Assembly: GCF_900604315.1 (NCBI RefSeq)
Contig: NZ_LR026978.1
Location: forward strand, 372,001-436,000
Reading direction: 5' to 3'
Length of the DNA: 64,000 nucleotides
DNA from: [Erwinia] mediterraneensis
GTDB lineage: Bacteria; Pseudomonadota; Gammaproteobacteria; Enterobacterales; Enterobacteriaceae
Positions within the stretch are counted from its first letter, which is position 1; the number at the start of each line of letters is the position of its first letter. The position numbers and the translations under genes were made by a program. Positions 57,572 to 64,000 of this stretch are shown here, in pieces. The notes below the pieces were generated by a model. The model had not been told where the DNA came from, did not search any database, and was given only the letters and a program-made list of their open reading frames with translations.

Positions 57572-58756
57572 ATGCTCGATGCCCAAACTATTGCCATTGT
57601 GAAATCCACCCTGCCCGCTATCGCTGAGGTCGGTCCGAAACTTACTGCGCATTTCTATGATCGCCTGTTTACTCATCATCCGGAGCTGAAAAACGTCTTC
57701 AATATGAATAACCAGCGTAACGGCGGTCAGCGCGAAGCGCTTTTTAATGCCATCTGCGCTTACGGCGGTAATCTGGATAATCTGGCGGTGCTGTTGCCCG
57801 CCGTAGAAAAGATCGCCCAGAAACACACCAGCCTGAATGTGAAGCCGGAACAATATGCGGTAGTCGGCGAACATCTGCTGGCGACGATTAAAGAACTGCT
57901 GAATCCGGGCGATGAAGTACTGGCCGCCTGGGGCAGAGCCTATGCCGTATTAGCCGACGTCTTTATCAAACGTGAAGAGGCGATCTATCAGGCGTCAGAA
58001 ACGAAAACTGGCGGCTGGCGTGGTACCCGCGCCTTCCGTATCAGCGCCATTGAGGTACAGAGCAGCGTAATTAAGAGCATTACCTTCGAGCCGGTGGATG
58101 GTCAACCCGTTGCGGATTACCTGCCCGGCCAGTACGTTGCGGTCTATCTGCAGCCGGAAGCGTTCGCTTATCAGCAGATCCGCCAGTATTCCCTGACCCA
58201 ACTGCCTGATGGTCAGCGTTACCGTATTGCGGTGAAACGCGAAGCGCAGGGGACGGTCTCCGGCTGGCTGCACGATAACGCAAAAGTCGACGATGTGATT
58301 CAGCTGGCAGCACCGGCAGGCGATTTCTTCCTGCAGGTCCCGCCGGAAGCGCCGGTGAGCCTGATTTCAGCGGGCGTAGGCTTAACACCGATGCTGGCGA
58401 TGCTGCATGCGCTGGCGCAAGCGCAGCATCCGGCGCAGGTGAACTGGCTGCACGCTACGGAAGCCGGTGAGCAGCACGCTTTTCGTGATGAAGTGACCCG
58501 GACCGGCAGTCAGCTCAGCCACTTTTCCCAGCGTATCTGGTATCGCGAACCGCATGCGCAGGATGCCGGGCGTTATGACGTGCAGGGGCTGATGGATCTG
58601 GCGGCGGTGTCCGCAGAAATGCAGGAAAAGAACCGGGAATTTTACCTGTGTGGTCCGCTGGGCTTTATGCAGTATGTCGCGCGTCAGCTGCTGGCAGCGG
58701 GCGTTGAGGCGAGCCGTATTCATTACGAAGTTTTTGGCCCGCACAAAGTGCTGTAA
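57572..58756 (+). CDS. hmp: Flavohaemoprotein Hmp (nitric oxide dioxygenase)
   Basis: Hmp oxidises nitric oxide to nitrate with O2 and NAD(P)H. The 394-residue protein (E. coli 396) starts with a globin domain: [19 protein letters not shown], the distal tyrosine in [14 protein letters not shown] and the proximal His in [10 protein letters not shown] near residue 85. An FAD domain ([16 protein letters not shown]) and an NAD domain ([16 protein letters not shown] ... [10 protein letters not shown]) follow. A GAGGAG-type site precedes the ATG. It is divergent from glyA and under a clear NsrR operator. Confidence 0.97.
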   Translation: MLDAQTIAIVKSTLPAIAEVGPKLTAHFYDRLFTHHPELKNVFNMNNQRNGGQREALFNAICAYGGNLDNLAVLLPAVEKIAQKHTSLNVKPEQYAVVGEHLLATIKELLNPGDEVLAAWGRAYAVLADVFIKREEAIYQASETKTGGWRGTRAFRISAIEVQSSVIKSITFEPVDGQPVADYLPGQYVAVYLQPEAFAYQQIRQYSLTQLPDGQRYRIAVKREAQGTVSGWLHDNAKVDDVIQLAAPAGDFFLQVPPEAPVSLISAGVGLTPMLAMLHALAQAQHPAQVNWLHATEAGEQHAFRDEVTRTGSQLSHFSQRIWYREPHAQDAGRYDVQGLMDLAAVSAEMQEKNREFYLCGPLGFMQYVARQLLAAGVEASRIHYEVFGPHKVL

Positions 58757-58767
58757 ATCTGATAAAC

Positions 58768-58793
58768 AAAAAGGCCCGCTGCGGGCCTTTTTT
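58768..58793. terminator. Bidirectional terminator between hmp and glnB
   Basis: A stem AAGGCCCG / CGGGCCTT with a 3-base loop has A residues on its left and a TTTTTTCTTT run on its right, 15 bases past the hmp stop. It can serve hmp rightward and glnB leftward. Confidence 0.88.
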
Positions 58794-58804
58794 CTTTACT
58801 ATCG

Positions 58805-59305
<501 letters not shown>

Positions 59306-60640
59306 CTACTCTTTAAAATCACTGGCGTCCAGTTCATGGCGCGCCAGCAGCTTATAAAACTCGGTGCGGTTACGTCCAGCCAGACGTGCTGCGTTTGTCA
59401 CATTTCCTTTGGTCATCTGCAACAGTTTGCGCAGATAATTCAGCTCAAACTGATTACGCGCCTCGACAAAAGTCGGCAGCACAGTGTTTTCCCCGGCCAG
59501 CGCCTGTTCAACCAGAGCACCGCTAATCACCGGTGAGGTACTCAACGCCACACACTGCTCTATTACGTTCACCAGTTGTCGTACATTGCCTGGCCAGCTG
59601 GCCGTCATCAGACGTTTCATTGCATCGACAGAGAAGCTGCGTACAAAAGGTTTGTGGCGATCGGCGGACTGACGCAGCAGATGATTGGCCAGCAGCGGGA
59701 TATCTTCTGCGCGTTCATGCAGCGGCGGAATCTTCAGGTTAACCACATTCAGCCGGTAATAGAGATCTTCGCGAAACTCTTTTCTTTCCATTACCTTGGG
59801 CAGATCGCGATGGGTGGCGGAGATAATGCGCACATCAATCTCCAGATCCTGATTGCTCCCCAGCGGTCTGACCTTGCGCTCCTGCAGCACCCGCAGCAGC
59901 TTAACCTGCAGCGCGGGCGGCATATCGCCAATCTCATCCAGGAACAGCGTGCCGCCCTGCGCCGCCTGAAACAGCCCTTCGCGCGCGCTGACCGCGCCGG
60001 TAAAGGCTCCTCTGGCATGACCAAAAAGTTCAGACTCCAGCAGCTGTTCCGGCAAAGCGCCGCAGTTGATGGCGATAAAGGGCTGACCGGCACGCGGGCT
60101 GGCCGCATGGATCGCCTGCGCCAGTACCTCTTTGCCGCTGCCGCTCTGACCATTAATCAACACGCTGACGTCCGACTGCGCCACCATATGCGCCTGCTCC
60201 AGCAGACGCAGCATTTGCGGGCTGCGCGTCACAATCGCCTCACGCCAGCGATCGTCGCTGACGGGTGCGCGCTGCGCCAGCGCCTCGTCGATGGCTTTAT
60301 AGAGCGCATCCCGATCTACCGGCTTGGTCAGGAAGCTGAACACCCCCTGCTGCGTGGCGGAAACAGCCTCTGGTATCGAACCGTGTGCGGTGAGGATAAT
60401 CACCGGTAAGCCCGGGTTGCGCCGCTGAATCTCGCCGAACAGCGCCATTCCGTCCATCTCATCCATACAGAGATCGCTGATCACCAGATCAATCTTCTCT
60501 TTCTGCAGCTGACGCAGCGCCTCGGCGCCGCTGGCGGCGGTAGTGACCTGAAAACCCTCACTGGTCAGACGCATCCCCAGCAGCTTCAGCAGCGAGGGAT
60601 CATCATCCACTAACAGTAGCCGGGCGGCCTGTTTAACCAT
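59306..60640 (-). CDS. glrR: Sigma-54-dependent response regulator GlrR
   Basis: GlrR (QseF) is phosphorylated by GlrK and in E. coli activates sigma-54 promoters such as glmY. The 444-residue protein equals the E. coli length. It has a receiver domain (LLLVDDDPSLLKLLG, phospho-Asp in VISDLCMDEMDG), an AAA+ domain with Walker A GQSGSGKE and the sigma-54-contacting GAFTGA loop, and a C-terminal Fis-type helix-turn-helix (GNVTNAARLAGRNRTEFYKLL). The start shares its A with the qseG TGA (TGATG), so translation is coupled. Confidence 0.96.
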   Translation of the reverse strand: MVKQAARLLLVDDDPSLLKLLGMRLTSEGFQVTTAASGAEALRQLQKEKIDLVISDLCMDEMDGMALFGEIQRRNPGLPVIILTAHGSIPEAVSATQQGVFSFLTKPVDRDALYKAIDEALAQRAPVSDDRWREAIVTRSPQMLRLLEQAHMVAQSDVSVLINGQSGSGKEVLAQAIHAASPRAGQPFIAINCGALPEQLLESELFGHARGAFTGAVSAREGLFQAAQGGTLFLDEIGDMPPALQVKLLRVLQERKVRPLGSNQDLEIDVRIISATHRDLPKVMERKEFREDLYYRLNVVNLKIPPLHERAEDIPLLANHLLRQSADRHKPFVRSFSVDAMKRLMTASWPGNVRQLVNVIEQCVALSTSPVISGALVEQALAGENTVLPTFVEARNQFELNYLRKLLQMTKGNVTNAARLAGRNRTEFYKLLARHELDASDFKE

Positions 60641-61323
60641 CAGTGATCCTCATTTGTTACATTATTGCCATCCGGCATGGTTGCATGGTTCCCGTCCGGG
60701 AGATCCGATGATTTACGCGATGAGAGCTGGCGCTCGATATCCGTCAGCCGCTCCAGTTTATGACGGGTCTCAGCGAGCTCCCGGGTAAGCTTCTGCTGCT
60801 GCTGACGCAGCGTATCCAGCTGGCTGTCATTGCTTTGCTGCAGATGCGCATAGCGTAAACGTGACGCGGAGAGATCGAGTTCCGCCGCCTGATAGCTGCG
60901 CCAGAGCTGCATCAGCGGCCGTACGCTGGCGGGAACGTCGCTGCTGTAGCTGTCCAGTGTGTCGACAAACTCGCGGCGCTCAGGCGGCGTGACTTTGCCA
61001 TTGGCCAGCAAAACCCCCTGCTTAAACGCGCGTGCCCAGTTCTCAGCGGGCCAGCGCGACGCTTCTGCACGCGCCTGAGCCGACGTCAGGCGGCTGGCGC
61101 AGTCCATCGCGCGCAGCCAGTAGAGCGGATTGCGCATGGCGTCGGGATTTTCTACCGGCCAGACGTGCGTACACTCCACCGCCAGATAATCAGGCAGCTT
61201 CACTTCCGGCTCCGGCACCGTACTTTTTGGCCGCACCGGCGGCGTCACCGCGTGCTGACTGCAGGCGGCAAGCAGCAATAAGACACAACAGCTCAGCGCG
61301 GCAGGGATCAGGGATAATTTCAT
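60640..61323 (-). CDS. qseG: Outer-membrane lipoprotein QseG
   Basis: QseG is an outer-membrane lipoprotein that interacts with the GlrK sensor and modulates its activity. The 227-residue protein has a signal peptide with lipobox LLAAC near residue 20, a proline-rich linker and a helical C-terminal half with a coiled-coil stretch (about 150-195). It lies 3 bases after glrK and overlaps glrR, so the three genes form one tight operon as in E. coli. Confidence 0.9.
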   Translation of the reverse strand: MKLSLIPAALSCCVLLLLAACSQHAVTPPVRPKSTVPEPEVKLPDYLAVECTHVWPVENPDAMRNPLYWLRAMDCASRLTSAQARAEASRWPAENWARAFKQGVLLANGKVTPPERREFVDTLDSYSSDVPASVRPLMQLWRSYQAAELDLSASRLRYAHLQQSNDSQLDTLRQQQQKLTRELAETRHKLERLTDIERQLSSRKSSDLPDGNHATMPDGNNVTNEDH

Positions 61324-61326
61324 CTG

Positions 61327-62754
61327 TCAGGGGTTCCCGTCTGTGATATTCAGTTCAATACGAAAACAGACGTCTGCCTCGCTGTGCCTGACCAGTTGCA
61401 GATCGCCCTGCATCCGGCGGATACAATCTTTGGCGATACTCAGCCCCAGCCCGCTGCCTTTCACCGCGCCTTTGCGCTGCTGACTTCCCTGATAAAACGG
61501 TTCGAAGATCATCTCCTGCTCCCCGGCAGGAACAGGGTTGCCGCTGTTCGCCACCTCAATCCAGACTTTATCACCCTTGCGCTGACTGCGTAGCCAGATG
61601 TTACCGGATTCGCTGCCGTAGTTCACGGCGTTAGAGTAAAGGTTATCTATCACGCGCATCAGCAGCACAGGTTCGGCAAGACAGTGCTGTTCCGCCAGAT
61701 CAATATGGGTCTGCATCCCCTTCGCGCGCGCGGTCAGTGCGTGGGCGCTGATCACCTGAGCGATGATGTTATCCAGCGCCACCGGTTCAAGCGGCGTGGG
61801 GCCCTCTGCCAGCTTGCGGTTATACTCCAGCAACTGCTCGATCAGCCGCAGCAGATGGCGACTACTGCTGTCCAGAATCGCCACCACTTCGCGCTGTTCG
61901 TGATTCAGCGGTCCCGCCACCTGGTCAGCCAGCAGTTCGGTGCCCTCACGCAGGCTGGCCAGCGGCGTTTTCAGCTCATGGGAGAGATGGCGCAAAAATT
62001 CATGGCGCTGCGTCTCCAGCCAGGCCAGGCGTTCGCTCAGCCAGACAATGCGCTGCCCCAGCGAACGCAGCTCGCGCGGACCGCGGAACGCCACGCTCGG
62101 CCCCAGCTCGCGTCCCTCACCCAGACGGTTAATCATGCGCTCCACGCTTTTCACTGGGCCGATAATCATGCCGGTAAACAGCAGCACCAGCACCAGGCTG
62201 ATAAGAAACAGAATCAACGCCTGCCAGCCAAAAAACTGACCGCGCTGGGCAATCTCACGTTGCAGCTGCAGACCGCGCGAAAAGACCGCTTCGCGCGTCT
62301 CCTGCACCATGCGGGTATTGGTGGCAGAAAAACGTTCCAGCGCGCCAGAAACGCCGCGTGTCGGGTTGCCGTTCTCACACCTGAGCGGATTCAACTGTGG
62401 TAACAGGCTGGATAAGTGATGCAGCGCCGCCAGTGCCGGCAACCGCTCTGCATGGATGGTCAACATCTGACTGTAGCGCATATGTTGCGTCTGGTAGAGA
62501 CGCGCCAGGGTGGTATCGCCCAGCACACAATACTGACGATAGCTGCGCTCCAGCTCCAGCGCCGTACGCGCCATCGCTTCGCTGCGCCGCACATCGGTAA
62601 AGGTATTGCGATTGGTATCCGCCGCCTGCTCGCTGAGCGCCGAAAGGCTTTCCCAGGCCTGCCAGGCGAGCACCAGCAGCGGAAGCAGCACCAGCAAAAA
62701 CGCCAGCAGCACCAGCTGACGCAATGAGCGGGGAAATAAACGCCATCTTTTCAC
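61327..62754 (-). CDS. glrK: Sensor histidine kinase GlrK (QseE)
   Basis: GlrK is the inner-membrane kinase for GlrR. The 475-residue protein (E. coli 475) has two membrane helices (about residues 10-35 and 172-192) flanking a periplasmic sensor and a HAMP linker. The phospho-acceptor His is in RHLSHELKTPLASLREG, and the ATP-binding N, G1 and G2 boxes end in KGSGLGLSIAKDCIRR. It is the first gene of glrK-qseG-glrR. In E. coli glmY and purL lie upstream; here a narK-like gene does. Confidence 0.95.
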   Translation of the reverse strand: MKRWRLFPRSLRQLVLLAFLLVLLPLLVLAWQAWESLSALSEQAADTNRNTFTDVRRSEAMARTALELERSYRQYCVLGDTTLARLYQTQHMRYSQMLTIHAERLPALAALHHLSSLLPQLNPLRCENGNPTRGVSGALERFSATNTRMVQETREAVFSRGLQLQREIAQRGQFFGWQALILFLISLVLVLLFTGMIIGPVKSVERMINRLGEGRELGPSVAFRGPRELRSLGQRIVWLSERLAWLETQRHEFLRHLSHELKTPLASLREGTELLADQVAGPLNHEQREVVAILDSSSRHLLRLIEQLLEYNRKLAEGPTPLEPVALDNIIAQVISAHALTARAKGMQTHIDLAEQHCLAEPVLLMRVIDNLYSNAVNYGSESGNIWLRSQRKGDKVWIEVANSGNPVPAGEQEMIFEPFYQGSQQRKGAVKGSGLGLSIAKDCIRRMQGDLQLVRHSEADVCFRIELNITDGNP

Positions 62755-62805
62755 GCGAACGGTTCCTGTTGTAAACGCCGTTTTGATGGTAAACAGCTGC
62801 GCTCC

Positions 62806-62877
62806 CTTATGCCAGTCCGCCGGGCGGCATAAGCCTCACGACTACGCTCTGGCGCAGGTCAGCGCAGCGATTTTTTT
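62806..62877 (+). other. Hairpins and T-run between glrK and narK
   Basis: A perfect 8-bp inverted repeat CTTATGCC / GGCATAAG (62806-62813 and 62826-62833) is followed by a GCGC-rich imperfect hairpin ending in seven T residues (62871-62877). On the plus strand the second element looks like a weak intrinsic terminator, although no upstream rightward gene exists between here and glrK, which is read leftward. Confidence 0.35.
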
Positions 62878-62926
62878 ACTGCGCAGTCTGCCGTTACCCG
62901 CCTGTACGCCGTTAACCCGATTCCCC

Positions 62927-62940
62927 TTGATTTATATCAA
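62927..62940 (+). promoter_or_regulatory. FNR box upstream of narK
   Basis: TTGATTTATATCAA is a perfect match to the FNR consensus TTGATnnnnATCAA. With the site at -41.5, the -10 would fall at 62963-62968 (TACCGT, with T-A-T anchor positions) and the start site near 62975, about 24 bases before the narK ATG. That is ideal class II geometry for anaerobic activation. Confidence 0.88.
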
Positions 62941-62998
62941 CGCCACTGCCCGGCAATATCTTTACCGTAGCGGTATCGTTTCGCTTAGAGAAAAGATA

Positions 62999-64000
62999 AT
63001 GACTGATAATTCGCTGACGCGCAAAGGACAGCCGCTCGCCTGCTGGGAGCCTGAAGATCCTCACTTCTGGCGACAGACCGGGCAGGCCATAGCCCGCCGT
63101 AACCTGATGATTTCCGTTCCCTGTTTGTTGCTTTCGTTCTGTGTCTGGATGCTGTTCAGCGCCGTGGCCGTCAATCTGCCGAAAGCCGGATTCCGCTTTA
63201 CCACCGATGAGCTGTTTTTGCTCACTGCGCTGCCGTCAGTGTCCGGCGCGCTGTTGCGCGTGCCCTACGCTTTTATGGTGCCGATGATGGGCGGACGCCG
63301 CTGGACCGCCATCAGTACCGCCATTCTGATCCTGCCCTGTCTGTGGCTCGGTATCGCGGTGCAGGATAGCAATACCAGCCTGCAGGTATTTATGAGCATT
63401 GCCCTGCTGTGCGGTTTCGCCGGGGCAAATTTTTCCTCCAGCATGGGGAACATCAGCTTTTTCTATCCCAAATCACGCCAGGGCGCCGCGCTGGGCATCA
63501 ACGGCGGCATCGGCAATATGGGCGTCAGCGTGATGCAACTTATCGCGCCGCTGGTGATGTCGGTGGCGGTATTCGGTGCCTTTAACGGCAACGCAGTGAC
63601 CCTGCCGGAGGGCGGGCAGCTGTGGCTGCAAAACGCCGCCTGGATCTGGATTCCGTTTCTGATGGTCGCCACGCTGTTCGCCTGGTTTGGCATGCACGAT
63701 CTGGCCTGTGCCAAAGCCTCATTACGCCAGCAACTGCCGGTGCTGGCGCGCGCTGATGTCTGGCTGCTGGGTCTTCTTTATCTCGCCACCTTCGGCTCTT
63801 TTATCGGTTTTTCTGCTGGCTTTACCATGCTGACCCGCACCCAGTTTCCGCATGCTGATATTCTGCGCTATGCGTTTTTTGGCCCTTTCATCGGCGCACT
63901 GGCGCGTTCCATTGGCGGCATGATCTCTGACCGTCTGGGCGGCGTGCGCGTAACGCTGGTCAACTATCTGTTGATGGCGCTGTTGAGCGCGCTGGTTTTC
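62999..64000 (+). CDS. narK: Nitrate/nitrite transporter NarK (partial, cut by window end)
   Basis: The first 334 residues of a major facilitator of the NNP family. Family motifs are present: the early arginine region LLRVPYAFMVPMMGGRRWT and the first nitrate signature GFAGANFSSSMGNISFFYPKSRQGAALGINGGIGNMGVSVMQL. A later RSIGGMISDRLGGVRV segment follows. The start at 62999 gives MTDNSLTRKGQPLACWEPED with a GAGAAAAG site. A perfect FNR box sits about 60 bases upstream, so expression should be anaerobic. NarK exchanges nitrate and nitrite for respiratory nitrate reductase, and narGHJI may follow beyond the window. NarU is the alternative assignment. Confidence 0.93.
   Translation, partial: MTDNSLTRKGQPLACWEPEDPHFWRQTGQAIARRNLMISVPCLLLSFCVWMLFSAVAVNLPKAGFRFTTDELFLLTALPSVSGALLRVPYAFMVPMMGGRRWTAISTAILILPCLWLGIAVQDSNTSLQVFMSIALLCGFAGANFSSSMGNISFFYPKSRQGAALGINGGIGNMGVSVMQLIAPLVMSVAVFGAFNGNAVTLPEGGQLWLQNAAWIWIPFLMVATLFAWFGMHDLACAKASLRQQLPVLARADVWLLGLLYLATFGSFIGFSAGFTMLTRTQFPHADILRYAFFGPFIGALARSIGGMISDRLGGVRVTLVNYLLMALLSALVF

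Noticed and set aside
62755..62998. glmY small RNA upstream of glrK
   Set aside because: The hairpin 62806-62833 superficially recalls GlmY, but there is no T-run on the minus strand and no recognisable GlmY sequence.

Overview
The window is a chromosomal segment of an Enterobacterales bacterium. Most proteins are near-identical in length and sequence to Escherichia coli counterparts, and the backbone follows the E. coli order bepA-hda-uraA-upp-purMN-ppk-ppx-guaAB-xseA-der-bamB-yfgM-hisS-ispG-rodZ-pilW-rlmN-ndk-sseA-sseB-pepB-isc-trmJ-suhB-csiE-hcaT-glyA-hmp-glnB-glrR-qseG-glrK. The departures (pstCAB between purN and ppk, tehB and mgtE after ppx, a protealysin/emfourin pair after xseA, a shortened isc locus, narK next to glrK) suggest an Erwiniaceae-type genome (Pantoea/Erwinia/Mixta group). 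That assignment is inference from gene content, not a tested placement.

Layout. 0.6-6.9 kb: outer-membrane protease BepA, the DnaA regulator Hda, uracil salvage and uptake (upp-uraA) and purMN, with a PurR operator between the divergent upp and purM genes. The upp-uraA gap holds a translated-leader/terminator arrangement resembling pyrBI attenuation. 6.9-15.2 kb: an accessory phosphate ABC transporter (pstB, pstA and pstC with large periplasmic insertions, but no pstS or phoU) divergent from the polyphosphate genes ppk-ppx. 15.2-18.9 kb: tehB, yfgG, mgtE and two conserved small or hypothetical genes. 19.0-25.6 kb: an accessory block of oxidoreductases with TetR, AraC and LysR regulators. It ends at the 3' end of guaA, where an integrase N-terminal remnant remains. 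25.6-30.3 kb: guaBA and divergent xseA. 30.3-34.9 kb: a second accessory block with protealysin plus inhibitor, an orphan BECR-type nuclease gene, a GFA-family protein, an EamA transporter and a LysR regulator. 34.9-44.7 kb: the conserved rlmN-pilW-rodZ-ispG-hisS-yfgM-bamB-der run. 44.7-50.2 kb: ndk, sseA, sseB, pepB and a reduced isc locus. 50.2-62.8 kb: trmJ, suhB, a membrane protein, csiE, hcaT, glyA, hmp, glnB and the glrK-qseG-glrR system. From 63.0 kb: a truncated narK behind a perfect FNR box.

The most notable feature is the isc locus. Only iscR and iscS remain. iscU, iscA, hscB, hscA, fdx and iscX, which lie between iscS and pepB in E. coli, are absent, and an intrinsic terminator separates iscS from pepB. 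IscS has also lost the C-terminal tail that in E. coli contacts IscU, while its catalytic Cys328 and PLP lysine remain. IscR keeps its cluster ligands, and three tandem 25-bp IscR operators precede the gene. This looks like a locus reduced to a sulfur-transfer desulfurase plus an Fe-S sensor, with cluster assembly presumably handled by SUF elsewhere (inference). The second notable feature is the 38-codon uraA leader ORF overlapping an intrinsic terminator.
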